Notes under the pieces: generated by a model
The model's database searches: none
Seen by the model: only the letters and a program-made list of their open reading frames with translations
Told to the model about the DNA's origin: nothing
Position numbers and translations under genes: made by a program
Assembly: GCA_036936605.1 (NCBI GenBank)
Contig: JAUPFV010000001.1
Coordinates: 70,327,910 to 70,391,909 of the forward strand
Length of the DNA: 64,000 nucleotides
Direction of reading: 5' to 3'
From: Limnanthes douglasii subsp. nivea
Taxonomy: Eukaryota; Streptophyta; Magnoliopsida; Brassicales; Limnanthaceae
Shown here: positions 10,746-21,889 of the stretch, piece after piece
Layout of the letters: every line of letters starts with the position of its first letter
Position numbering within the stretch: position 1 is the first letter of the stretch

Positions 10746-13089
10746 TTCAATTACTTAAATAAAGTTAGAGGGTGAATTACGCTTAGAGGTATAACAGTCT
10801 TATACGTCATATCTTGATATAAACCCATAGAAGATACAAGAAAATGTTATCTAACAACATATAATGTTAAGATTATCTTCATATGATTGTACGTTTCTTT
10901 TTAACAATCTAGCTATTTACTAGGATATGAAATACTAGGATAAAAAACTATTAGAGGAATTCTTAAGCATCCTAAAGTTACACCTTGTGCCTAACTACCA
11001 CCAGTGCTAGATCGAAAACATTCTTATATGGCTTTGCTTGTTATAATCCTACACTCAAGTAGCAGTATATCTATGGTATATATATCTCAAAACTCCCCAT
11101 GCCCACTCTAAAAATAAAAAAGAGAAGATAAACCAATCAAATCTATTATAACCTTCAAAATAAATACTATAGGAAATCCTCAGACCTTACACTAATCCTT
11201 CTTGTTAAGTGGGATAAAGCTACATTACCCTTACTCAAACTCAACTACTAGAACTTTAAGGAAATAAATTCACCCATAGTTACATTAGACTGACAAGAAA
11301 TAAGAAGAGCTACCATGTAACAACTAAGATAAAAAGTCTAACTACTCAGACTATAAGACACTTGAGGGAAACAAAAATAGAAGATGATTATTAGGATATC
11401 ACTACTCATTACTATTAAGAAGAGGCTAACAACTCATATAAAAATTAAAAGCTAGTTACATACTTAAAGTATGCCCTTCTTTCATTACTTTCTCATGTTA
11501 AGAATATCAATAAAGAGAAATGCAATTCCATTTTATCGAATATTGAAATTGGAAAATAACTATGTTAACATAGTGAAATATTGTTTTCAACAATCTATTG
11601 GGTGATAACATTTTAGCAGAGAAAGTCTTGTTGCAGTCCCCCTCATAACATTATTCTTTTATCGCGCAATTTAGTAATAATCTAGTAACTAGAACTACAA
11701 CAAGATCTGACTCTAAAAGAAGCAAACTGTAAGCTTTCTGCTCTATTTACTCACACTGATATAGTTACCATAGTAGGCGAAAGTAACCTTCTTCTTTTTT
11801 CCTAAGCTATATGCATATGTTATTTGCAACAATCTTCGCTTTGTATAGCTACCAGTTTCCGTATGATAATCGCTCTGTTAGCACCCAATTAATTTTTTTT
11901 TTTCATTTAATTAATTATTTTATTTAGTCTATAACTTTAAAGAATAAGCTAGTGAATCAACTTGAGGCCAAATCAGCAATATGTTGTACTAACCTGTCCC
12001 AATAACCATCTTAGGGTTGCACATGTGAAGAAAGAAGGTTCAAGTCAAATTGTTAATGATGCAAATTCCCTATTTAATCATTATTAATTTTTAATGCTGT
12101 ATGAAAAATCACCTCAATAAAGTTTATCAAGCTTGAAGAAAAATTATTAAACCCTTTGTATGATGTTTTTACTATATACATAGAATAAACTTAAAAGACT
12201 TACTAGTTTATCTGATTTTATTATTCATAATCCTTATTCAGATTCCATTGTTCATAAATCCTGTAATCCTGGAAATAATAGTTATATTCTTTATCTCATT
12301 AAAAGCGGAGACTGATATTTTTTTATTTAGATTAAAGAAATGGATGGATCCTGATCATTCTTTTTATAGACAAATACAACTAAAAACCTAATTGTATAAA
12401 ACCCATAACTTTTGTCGATTTATGGTAAGGGATCACCACCCACTAAATTGATTTTATAAATTAAAGTTTTCGGGTTAGTTCAGGCTTAAGTATTAAGATT
12501 TGAGCCAACTCATTCAAAATATCCAAATTCAATCTGGTTACCACACTTATAAGTCCATAATAGTTTTTCACCGATATGCCAAATAGTCAATTTATTATAT
12601 ATAATATAATAAATTTGATTACTTTTATTATTGGACTATCTTAACTGAATATATATTTAACATATTGGTCCTTAAATATTCCAATAATATTCCACTTGGA
12701 CCATCATATGCTATTCAAGAATATATTCAAATTTAATAGAATCCATGAATCCACTGTAAATAGGCAAACGGTACAACCCCGTACATGATTAATAAACAAG
12801 AAATGACTAAAGACCTCAATCTCGTAATGTGAACAATATAATACAATAATAATCACATTATTTGCATTAATTAGTTACGTGGGTGAACTAGGGTGTGTAG
12901 TTTAAGAGTAATATGGCTTGTAATGGTACGTATTTATTCATAAATGGTTCTACGTTGAATATCTAATAAAGTAGCAAATATTAATAAATATAACCAAACA
13001 TACATATTGCAATAAACATTTATGTGTACAATATTTACAATACTATTGAATCCTATTATAAAACTCTTGCTGAAACTAATAATACTCTA
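10746..13089. other. spacer; may include the distal LTR of copia 2
   Basis: No gene is supported. The right part (about 12200-13089) is where the 3' LTR of the minus-strand copia 2 should lie, but I could not match it to the LTR-like DNA at 21890-22735, so it is lost, diverged or further left. The rest is AT-rich and featureless. Confidence 0.4.
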
Positions 13090-13109
13090 AATCAACTACA
13101 CCTAACCTA

Positions 13110-13868
13110 ATGGTGTGTTTATGGAAAAATTTAGGCAATCTCGCATTGTAAGTGGATTTATTTTCATGGAGTTTATGACGATATGCTCGATATTTATCTG
13201 ACCCATCTTACCTCTCTCTTTGATATATATGAACTTTGTGTCTATGTGTTTGAACTTATACTACCTCATATTACCGTTAGACTACTGCATTGTGGATCAA
13301 TGACACAATTTCATAACCACAATGACTGGTTTAATACCTCAAAGCACGCAATAAATTTTACAGCCATAATGGGTAATGAAATACGTGTTTGCTTTACAGT
13401 GTTCCAAGATACTGCATCCCCAACTAATAAAAATATATTTCCCATATTATTTTTCAGTGTGATTATGCATCCACCAAAAACTACGTCGGAATACCTAATG
13501 ATCTCCAGCCTTTCCGACTACCAATATGTCAACATGTAATCTTTTATTACATTATAGTGATCCATGCCTGGGTTACTTACATACCCCGCTAACATATTCA
13601 TAGAAAAGGCTATGTCCAGCGTAATACAAACTTGAACATACATTAAACTCCCAACTTTCAAAGTATAATTAGCCGTTTTTATTTTCTTAATCTCAAGTTT
13701 TGTCTTTGGATATTGATCTAGACTTCGTATGTCACCCTTTGTTAAAGAGGTACATAAAGGTTTGTAAATTTCCAATATGTAAAATTGTAACACACTTTTA
13801 ATATACGTATTTTATGATAATCCAAGAATACCAAGGGAATGATCCCAATATATTTGGATTCCCAATAC
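13110..13868 (-). pseudogene. copia 2 RT end and RNase H
   Basis: Minus strand from 13868 gives IQIYWDHSLGILGLS, the RT-to-connection motif, then TKGDIRSLDQYPK, then VGSLMYVQVC and SNPGMDHYN, all landmarks of the copia connection and RNase H region. From about 13500 to 13110 the frame is broken, but FKHIDTKFIYIKER and INIEHI mark the C-terminal end of copia pol. It is the downstream half of the RT separated from 17407-17918 by the inserted gypsy element. One in-frame stop follows GLS. Confidence 0.8.
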
Positions 13869-13872
13869 AAAA

Positions 13873-14392
13873 TGATGTAGGCCAAACGGCCATAACTATG
13901 TAGCTGTTTTGGACATACGCAACTGGACCTTATTTATCACTCATATATCAGAATTGTGCGAAATTGGTACTTAAATTTAACATCTCGACGAGCCCAGAAA
14001 TTGACTAGAATGTGACTAGGTCACAAAATTCGAACCTCAAATTCTACTGTTTAGAGTCCGAAAATCCTATTTTACTATTTTAATAATATTTTATTTTATT
14101 TTATTTTAAAAATAATTTTTTAATTAGTGAATCAAATCTAATTGCTTTCAGATTTTATTTTATTTTTAATATATTTATTGTATTTTTATAATATTTTAGT
14201 AGGATTTTGGATGTCTCATATATAAAGCATATTATACCCTATTTTACCATCAAACTTTGATGAATAAAAATTGAGTTATTCTCAAAGTCTCTTATACTCT
14301 AACCTAGGGTTAAGGTTTATTTATCCTATGATCTGTCTTCTTATTTCTTATGTTTGCAGCCAATTGTTCTACCTCTCTTATGGCCGCCACCA
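13873..14392 (+). repeat. 5' LTR of chromovirus-like element
   Basis: It begins TGATGTAGGCC and ends near GCCGCCACCA at 14392, just before the primer binding site. The U3 has a TATA-like TATATAAAG near 14218-14226. It aligns with 16912-17406, with many substitutions and small indels, so the insertion is old. Confidence 0.8.
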
Positions 14393-14395
14393 TAT

Positions 14396-14407
14396 TGGTA
14401 TAAGAGC
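14396..14407 (+). other. primer binding site, initiator tRNA-Met type
   Basis: TGGTATAAGAGC differs at one base from TGGTATCAGAGC, the sequence complementary to the 3' end of plant initiator tRNA-Met used by many LTR retrotransposons. It lies 3 bp after the LTR. Confidence 0.8.
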
Positions 14408-14419
14408 GACAGAGCTTCT

Positions 14420-15525
14420 ACAACATGGTTACAGAGGTATGCCACATAAGAGATCCTTTCGTTGGAAGTCCACTCTTCCAATCGCTGAACCAATCAATCG
14501 GGATGAGTTCGAAAACCAATATGGCCAGGTGGGTGAACATATATTCATTTAGAAACCAGATGAGAGACGTACAAGAAGCACTATAAAGGTCGTTGAACAA
14601 CCAAACTAACAGATTTCAAGCTCCAGGTTCAAGCAACCAACCTTCAGGATCTGAGAGATAGACGGACAGCGAGCAGAATCTGTTTGCTCTTTGGAGAGAG
14701 CAAGGTAGAGGTCAATATTACCCATAAGATAGTTGTGAACATGTCTTTGAGCAGCCGTCAACGAGAGATTCCGATCAGAATGTCAACAACCGGTGGGAAT
14801 CCAGATTCAGACTTGAGATCCCAGAGTTCCAGGGGGATCTCGAACAAGAGAAGTTCTTAGATTGGATCACCTTGGTTGAATAAGTCTTTGATTTCAAGGA
14901 TATTCTGGATGCAAAACGGGTACAGTTGGCTGAAGCTAAGCTCCGAAGCCAAGTTGCATCTTGGTGACAACAGTTAAAGCAGACCAGATAAAGACAATGT
15001 AAGCCAAAAATTACAACATGGGCTAAATTTGTGAATCACTAGAGGGATGCGTTTTTACCTTATATTTATGCGCGTATAATGTACAAGAAGCTCCAAAACC
15101 TTAAACAAGGGTCAATGAATGTTGATGAGTACACTAACAGTTTTTTTCAAGCTGCAAAGCCATGTCGATATTAGTGATTTGGCAGATCAATTAGTTTCTC
15201 GCTACATAGGTGAGATGAGACAACACTTTCAGGACTAACTGAAGATGTTCGACCCTGTGAATGTGTCTGAAGCATATCAACGTGCACTGCATATGAAGAA
15301 ATCCCTTTCACAAAGGTTTTATGGAGGAGATACTGCCAGAACAAGTCCAATGACGTTCCAAAAAAAGATGGTTCCAAGTCCTAGCCCAACATTGCCAACT
15401 ACCACTCCTATTCGTACAGGTGCTAACTCACAAGTCCCTAGTCGTGCAAGTACTTCCTCGCATTTCAGGTGCTACTATTATCACAAACTAGGGCATATTT
15501 CTTTGCAGTGTCCGAAATTATGACA
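14420..15525 (+). pseudogene. chromovirus gag
   Basis: Broken capsid gene. Recognisable blocks in order are IPEFQGD (about 14818), FLDWITLVE, VFDFKDILDAKRVQLAEAKL, RSQVASW, QQLKQTR, KPKITTWAKFVNH, RDAFLPYIYARIMYKKLQNL and GSMNVDEYTNSFFQ (about 15130), the standard order of plant Ty3/gypsy gag. A frame at 15245-15523 covers the C-terminal part with VNVSEAYQRAL and ends in a zinc knuckle CYYYHKLGHISLQC; its second cysteine has become tyrosine. Several stops and a frameshift near 15150 prevent translation. Confidence 0.8.
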
Positions 15526-15625
15526 ACAACCACAACAATTGAAGGGTTTGTTCACCGGAGCTGCTGCTTTCGAAGATGAAACACATTATGATGAGGAAAT
15601 ATAGGAAACTGTTGATGAGGTTCAT

Positions 15626-15991
15626 GTGGACCAAGTTATCGGAAGAGATATTGGGAAGACATTGATTTTAAGACGTGTCTGTTTTACACCTAAGGTAATA
15701 GGTGAAGGGGATGATTGGATGCGAAACAATATCTTCCAGTCGACTTGTACTATCGGGGGAAAGGTATGTAAATTCGTTATTGATTCAGGGAGCTGCGAAA
15801 ACGCGATCTCTAAAGAATTTGTGCAGAAGCTGGCCCTGAAAACAGAAGACCACCCCAACCTCTACACACTCCCCTGGTTAAAGAAAGGTAGTGAGGTAAC
15901 AATCTCTAAAAGATGTCTGGTGTCTTTCTCTATCGGTAACTATAAAAATAAGGCATGGTGCAATATTGTTAGGCCGACCATGGTAATATGA
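15626..15991 (+). pseudogene. chromovirus aspartic protease (retropepsin-like)
   Basis: Open frame of 121 codons with the chromovirus protease signature FVIDSGSCENAISKEFV (catalytic DSG intact), then LPWLKKGSEVTISKRCLVSF and KAWCNIV, the usual order. It normally cuts the Gag-Pol precursor. The frame ends at 15991, about where the LLGRPW segment should follow; that segment is missing. Beyond it, 16020-16240 has broken remains of the spacer that leads to RT (for example KKFLARKEFIEQ). Confidence 0.8.
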
Positions 15992-16292
15992 TAGAATTGT
16001 CACATCTGATGGTAGGAGAAACCGCTATAGTTCCATATGGAATAATGTTAGATTCATATTAACACCAACTAAAGAGGTATCCCCAAAACCTGTACTTGTT
16101 GTATCACAGAAGTCAGGTAAGAAATTCTTAGCTCGGAAAGAATTTATAGAGCAGGCTAGTGATGAATGAATTGTTTACCTGTTGGTAGTTAAAGAATGGG
16201 ATAATGAGTATCTAATTAATGTTGCAGAGAAACTTATAGATTGAGAAATTGTCTCCAACTTCAGTACACCATACTACATCACTCCAGAGATT

Positions 16293-16729
16293 TTGTTGAA
16301 AAAAAACTGCGAAACAGTAACTTTTATTGTGAAGATGTGTCTTCCAGGTATTTTGTGTTATCCTAAAATCAAACCCTTGTTTCAGTTCTTTGTGGATGCA
16401 TATTGTCGCGTTGGAAAAATGAAAGATGATATTTTTGTGTTTGATATGATCAAAAGATTGATAGAAGAAAATAGTAGTGTTTTAATGGATAAAAGGTTAG
16501 GTTTTGTAATAGAACCTGGAGAAGTTTGGGTTGATGGTTGGGGAAAGAAAACGATGAAAAAAATTTAAAAGTGGAAGACTGCACTGATTTGAATTTGTTG
16601 GCAGAAATATACTCTCAGGAGGAGATGATCCCAGAGATGTGTGGTTTCGAATTGGGAATGAGTGGATTATGGATTCTTGTTATTGATGGTTTGAAGCCTC
16701 CAAAACCACCACCACCCATAACGTCATGA
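16293..16729 (+). pseudogene. captured PPR-like segment inside gypsy element
   Basis: Two overlapping plus frames (16293-16568 and 16538-16729) occupy the place where RT and integrase should be. The first contains FFVDAYCRVGKMKDDIFVFD and MIKRLIEEN, which fit a pentatricopeptide repeat unit (DAYCRVGKM followed by A/D-x-x-VFDMM-KR). The second frame continues with KNLKVEDCTDLNLLAEIYSQ and ends in a proline run; it has no family that I recognise. The frame changes in an A-rich run near 16545. I infer a captured host gene segment. PPR proteins bind organelle RNA; this piece is far too short to act. Another source for the second part is possible. Confidence 0.5.
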
Positions 16730-16911
16730 AAGTTTGACATACATTCACCGATGATCATTGTAAAATAATTAATTATTTACTATGTTTGGCTACATCTACC
16801 ATAAGAAATTGATAGAGAAACAAAAGCAAGATTTATTAAATAAGTTGAAGAACCGGATAATCACGATCACATTGAGAATTCAAGGACGAATTCTTCCCAA
16901 CCAGGAGAGCA

Positions 16912-17406
16912 TGATGTAGGCCAAACGGTCCACAACTATGTAGCTATTCTAGACAGACGCAAATGAACCTTATTTGTCACTCGGATAAGAACTGTGCGAA
17001 CGTTATACTCAAATTTAACGTCTCGACGAGCCCAGTAATTGTCAAAAGTGTGACTATGTCACGAAGTTCGAACCTCAATTCTACTGTTTAGAGTCCGAAA
17101 ATCCTATTATACTGTTTTTAATATTTTATTTTAAAATAAATATTTTGATTAGTGAATCAAATCAGATTGCATTCATATTTTATTTTACTTTTAATATCTT
17201 TATTGTGTTTTTAGAATATTTTATTAGAGTTTTGGATGTATTATATATAAAGAATTTTATACCCTATTTTACTGTCAGACTTTGATGAATAAAATTGAGA
17301 TTTTTCTTTGAGTCTCTGAGTCTCTGAGTCTCTTTTACTCTATAAACTAGGGTTATGGTTTCATATCTATTGTTTTTTTTTTCTAATCTTCCACTGCGCT
17401 ATCACA
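16912..17406 (+). repeat. 3' LTR of chromovirus-like element
   Basis: It begins TGATGTAGGCCAAACGG after a purine-rich tract (CCAGGAGAGCA) and ends near CTATCACA at 17406. TATA-like TATATAAAG lies near 17245. It carries a small GAGTCTCT tandem repeat at about 17317-17336 that the 5' LTR lacks. Confidence 0.75.
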
Positions 17407-17918
17407 ACAATAGCATCGTCGAGGTCCTTCATACTGAACTTGTTTGATAAAAATCTCTTTGTAGTGTGTAATAATTCAGTATTGTTCAGGGAAAATAATA
17501 TGTCATTGATAAATAATACTAGAAATATAAAATAACTCCTACTGAAATTATGATACACACCATCTTTATTCGAATTAACTTCAAATTCAAAAGAGACTAT
17601 CACCTTTATGAATTTGTGGTACCATTAACGAGAAGCCTGTTTGAGCCATAAATGGATTTTTTAAGCATGCATATCTAATTCTTTGAGTTACTTACTGCAA
17701 AGTGTTTTGGTTGCATCATAGATCATTTTCTCAATATTAACATTGAGAAATACGATTTTTACATCCATTTGATTAAGCTCAAGATCAAAGGGTGCAACTA
17801 ATTCCATGACTGTTCTAAAGGAATCCTTCATCGGCACTGAAGAAAAGATTTCTTTTACATCAATCCTTTTACGCTGAGAATAACATTTCGCTACAAGGTG
17901 TGTTTTATTTATTTCCAT
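17407..17918 (-). pseudogene. copia 2 reverse transcriptase, upstream part
   Basis: The minus frame 17918-17688 reads KTHLVAKCYSQRKRIDVKEI and then LNQMDVKIVFLNV, matching the copia RT start (KARLVAKGYSQ, QMDVKTAFLNG). The frame at 17603-17407 gives FLVLFINDILF, the YVDDIL catalytic box with Y-V-D-D changed to F-I-N-D, and then KFSMKDLDDA. The first catalytic aspartate is asparagine. The text after DDA stops matching copia exactly where the gypsy 3' LTR ends. Confidence 0.85.
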
Positions 17919-19950
17919 ATTATCATGTAGACTAAAAACCCTAACATAAATTATGTGTTCATGAAAGACTATGGGTGTTGAAATCTTAGCAGAAAAAGAT
18001 GGAAAATAGAAATGTAAAATTTTCCACTTTTCCGTAATCTGAGCTGAATTAAAGAAGTTTGTTTATTTTATATATCATTATTTTTAGATTATAATGAACT
18101 AAATGTATTTTCTTTATTGAATGTTATTAAATGTTCTACAAATTTTATTCACATAAAATATGTAGGTCTAGATCAGACTGTAACATCCACTTATACAATA
18201 AAGCCATGCACTTTAAATGATCTTCTTAATTGCCTGAATTTTTTTAGGTCATCATGCAATGTTGGATACTTAAAATTGGATGACCTATATCATATGTAAA
18301 ATGGTCCATCATTGGGATCACTTAAGTATTAACGTCTTATTAATTTTATACATTATCTTAAATCAACCATCAACGTACATAAAAAATTTAGTTGTCAAAA
18401 CATATGAAATATTTTGCACCTCATAAATTTCCAAATATGTCTTGAAATGTTTGAGTGAAATGTTTTTATCTCAATCAACTTAAGAAAACTAGAGGTTTAT
18501 CGTTTTCAGACCATAACGCTTTAACAAGTTATTAATAATTATCAAGAGTAACCCTCATTATTCTTGATTTTTTAATACATAAGTCAAATCACCTATAAAT
18601 TCAAAATTAATATCATTAATATAAATTTATTGATGCCATGCAACATATCATTGTAAATATGGTACTTAATACAAAACGCGACTCTAAAAATCCTATTAAA
18701 TTAATAAAATTCATAATACTATACTAAGCTAATCTCAAAACTAAAAGAGATTGCAACTTTGATAGATTATGATATAACTAATGAGATACTTAAACTTACT
18801 ATCATTAATGAATTTCTAATTGTTACATACTATCAACTCTGTGAATATGATTGTTACAAACATGTTAATTTTTCCATGGACTGATTAACTTTGACTTTTA
18901 CAACTCATCATTCTTAATTAGTAAAGTTCATAAATTCTAATATATAAATCAAGTTTTTTTAATATTACCATTCAAAACGACATGATCCTAATTTTAATTT
19001 AATAAGTATTAATTTTTAGAGTGTACAAGATGTGTGATGCTTATCTTGCAAAAGTCTTTTAATTTTTTTGAGATATAGGTTCTCTTAAAATGCAATATTT
19101 CATAATGAATAAAACTTGTTTGCTGTAGTACCTTCTGAATATCTTAACTCAATTTTTTATTCCTGGTAAAATAATCTATATTTAGATATTAAAAATCTAA
19201 ATGTGATCCTATGTAGGCTTAAACTGAATTTTTTAAAACCGGAATTGGACATAAATACACAATCCCAAAATAGACATTTACATGCCCTTATTCTTACCAA
19301 CTAAACCCTAAATATAACATTCTTTGTTCACCTAACACCTACTCATACATATGGATTTAAACGGAAATCATAAACATAAAAAACAGAGGATTTTTTCTCA
19401 TGATTGAATCAATTAAAATAAATTAAGTTTTAGGAGACTTGAAATCAAAATTCTCATTCCTACATAAAGAGGAATCAAAGATGATTTTCTATCACTTGTT
19501 ATATTCTGATTATTGATCGAGGGTATTTATACCCATGAATCTAATCCAATAATTCTAAATCTTTAATATGTAAAATCGAAATAACATGGAAATAAAAGAT
19601 TTATTATTAGCCATGATTTTCCTTTTATAATAGTTAGGTTTTGATGTAGAAGTCTATGTGATTTTTTATTAGAGAACAATAAATATGTGACTTAAAGATC
19701 TTCTATAGTTTATGATTTGACATAAATATAATTCATGAAGGAATGAAATTGAATCCGTGGATGAATCCTAGAAGTAGATGTTAGAGAGCGAGATACAATA
19801 TATTTAGATTTTAGAAAAATGATAGATTGTGTTATGATATTGAACCTAGGGTTAATGATTTGCTTTTATATTAAGTGAAAAATTTTCACTTAATTGCATA
19901 AAATCCCTCAACCCTTTACCTTTTATTTAACTACATCTCCAATGCACTAT
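17919..19950. other. unassigned 2-kb block inside copia 2
   Basis: Integrase ends at 19955 and RT resumes at 17918, but about 700 bp would be expected between them, not about 2 kb. No element family is recognisable. A palindromic GGGTATTTATACCC occurs near 19524, and the right part (19380-19850) has a promoter/LTR-like texture. It could be a solo LTR or another insertion. Confidence 0.4.
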
Positions 19951-19954
19951 CCTC

Positions 19955-20284
19955 TCATCCAATCTTGCAGTAGTTCATGATAAACTCACCGCTACTAGAG
20001 ATTATAACCCTTACGAGTACAGTTTGATTCATTTTCTTAGCAAGCCCGTTCTGTTGGGGAGTCCCACTTACAGTTGGGTGTATATCAATTCTAAGCTTTG
20101 TACAATATCTAGTGAACTCCTTGTTCACATATTTCAAGCCATTATCAGTCTGAAGCTTCTTCAATACTTTTTCGGTGTTATTCTCTACCAAAGTCTTCCA
20201 GTTCATAAAGGCAACACACGCCTCATCCTTAATTTTCAAAAGGATAACATATAATTCCGTTGAATGACCATCTATCAATGACAT
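19955..20284 (-). pseudogene. copia 2 integrase core
   Basis: The minus-strand frame of 109 codons carries FMNWKTLVENNTEKVLKKLQ, then TDNGLKYVNKEF (second catalytic aspartate), then TVSGTPQQNGLAKKMNQT, the PQQNGVAER block with the catalytic glutamate changed to lysine. Just upstream (20335-20285) is the first-aspartate region. The product would join element cDNA to the chromosome; the E to K change alone would inactivate it. The C-terminal part is lost after ISSSGEF. Confidence 0.85.
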
Positions 20285-20299
20285 AAAGTACCTTGGACC

Positions 20300-20960
20300 A
20301 TCTATGGCAGGTTCTCATGTCAGACCCGAAAAGTCTGACATAATTACGCACATCACTGAATATTTGGTTGCTGGACAGCAACTTTAGAATCTTTCTCTTA
20401 ACCAGTACACAACTTTCACAAAAGCTCAGCTTCTAAACTGTGGTACCATCTAACAACCCATGTTTTCTTAGTTCACCATGTCTATTTTCTGTTAAATTCC
20501 TCAGACGATGATGCCATAACCTTATAGATACATTCATTACATTATACACCCCCATAATACTACAATACCCTCAAGAACTAACACATCATTAGTCTTATTG
20601 ACTTTTGTAGCAACAAATGAGCCTTGAAAAACCCAAAATCTACCATCTCTAGCCTTATAAGTAAACCCTTCAACATTTAAAATCTCAATATGAAGAAGGT
20701 AATGTTTAACTTTGAGTATATACCTTATGTTGTTAATCACTTTCTCAAGTCATGTAGACATCTTGATCCAAACCATACCAATATTTTTGACAACGCATGA
20801 TTCGTCATTCTAGTGGATGACCCTTTCATCATCAAGCATTCTCAGGTATTCAAACCAATGCTTATTGGAAGTCATATAGAATGACGCACCTGAATCCAAC
20901 ACCCATTTATAGTGATACATGTATAATAAGAAGTCATAAACCCATTTATGTACTCACAAT
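20300..20960 (-). pseudogene. copia 2 protease and pre-integrase domain
   Basis: Minus reading from 20960 gives an EYINGFMTS stretch, then after a frame change WVLDSGASFYM and HWFEYLR (about 20910-20840), the copia protease with intact DSG. Further down (20510-20400) LWHHRLRNLTEN and RKHGLLDG with FCESC are the GAG-pre-integrase zinc-binding motif. A 67-codon frame at 20740-20537 carries the linking segment (VLEGIVVLWG). All are in different frames. Confidence 0.7.
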
Positions 20961-21079
20961 CATCAGCTAACATTGCAATATATTCCGCTTAATTATTCAG
21001 ATAGTTATTATCTTTTCCATTCTCTGGGAAATTCCAACTGGTATGCCATTTTTCTTGAATATCTAACAAAATAATTTTA

Positions 21080-21720
21080 AACCCGTCATACGCTTTCAGA
21101 ATTTAAAAAACAGTTTCCTCTCATCTTGTTTGAATCTATTTTATCTGATCAACCGCTTACACTCAATCTTTACCCTTAGAGTTACCCTTCAGAACAAACT
21201 TCCTTTGAAAATATTTAGAGTTCAAGGTACTTTAAAATTTGACCATCGTAAGAGAATTTTTTCCGTAAATCATGGTGTCTATGAAGTGTTTATACTCATT
21301 CGACAAAAAAAGTGGATGATTGTTTGGTCCTCCCGCTCCACTCCCACACCAACTGCATTCAAATCGAGTATGATTCAGTTATAATCATATAGGTCCCTTT
21401 GGATCTCTTTGTTATTATCCATAAGTAGCGCGTAAATCTGTTTCTTCAAATATAATCTACTCACCAATGAATTCTTCATGTAAATTGCCTCCAACCGTCG
21501 TAGGATTTTCAGATATCACTTGTAATATTTCATCTCCTAAGATTAATATGAGGGCCCTATGATATTTAGATAGTACCACGATATCAACCTATATAAATTT
21601 AATATCGATAACAGTAACCAATCCGTTATGTACTATGTAAGCCTTAACCTTAATTCTCCAAAGGTTAAAGTCATTCGATCCGTCGATTTTTTCTTGGCTA
21701 AACTTCATGGAATTAATCTT
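21080..21720 (-). pseudogene. copia 2 gag
   Basis: The minus strand from about 21710 reads MKFSQEKIDGSNDFNLWRIK, the standard N-terminus of copia gag (KFDGxNDFxLWRxKM), followed by ALILILGDEI and broken helices. Near 21240-21210 is a STLNSKYFQRK segment like the gag linker before the zinc knuckle. Stops are frequent. Confidence 0.65.
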
Positions 21721-21889
21721 TGTATCTTTCGGTTTAAGGGTGATATCTTTCTCTCAATTTTTTAGATTTAAAATGATCTACATCTTCTATTATTTCTCCA
21801 TGGTCACTGTACCACTTATTGAAAAAATATATTTTTGTTTGAGGCAATCACCGAGGTGCGATTATCGATAATTTGGATGAACAATTTGC

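Larger units (their letters stand above)
13873..17406 (+). mobile_element. Ty3/gypsy chromovirus-like element without RT/integrase
   Basis: A 3.5-kb element is flanked by direct repeats of about 500 bp, both starting TGATGTAGGCCAAACGG. After the 5' LTR comes a primer binding site resembling initiator tRNA-Met complement (TGGTATAAGAGC at 14396-14407). Gag (14420-15525) and protease (15626-15991) follow, then about 250 bp of the spacer normally found between protease and RT, then an unrelated PPR-like segment (16293-16729). A polypurine-like tract precedes the 3' LTR. RT, RNase H and integrase are absent, so the element could move only with help in trans. It lies inside copia 2; ACAA flanks both sides as a possible decayed target duplication. 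Confidence 0.85.

Noticed and set aside
12200..13089. 3' LTR of copia 2
   Set aside because: Expected here, but no alignment to the LTR-like DNA at 21890-22735 could be seen, so it is not called.
13183..13539. 118-codon plus frame
   Set aside because: It is the shadow of the broken copia RNase H on the minus strand, which has the clear motifs.
18117..18299. 60-codon plus frame inside the unexplained copia block
   Set aside because: No recognisable family, short and AT-rich; cannot be told from chance.
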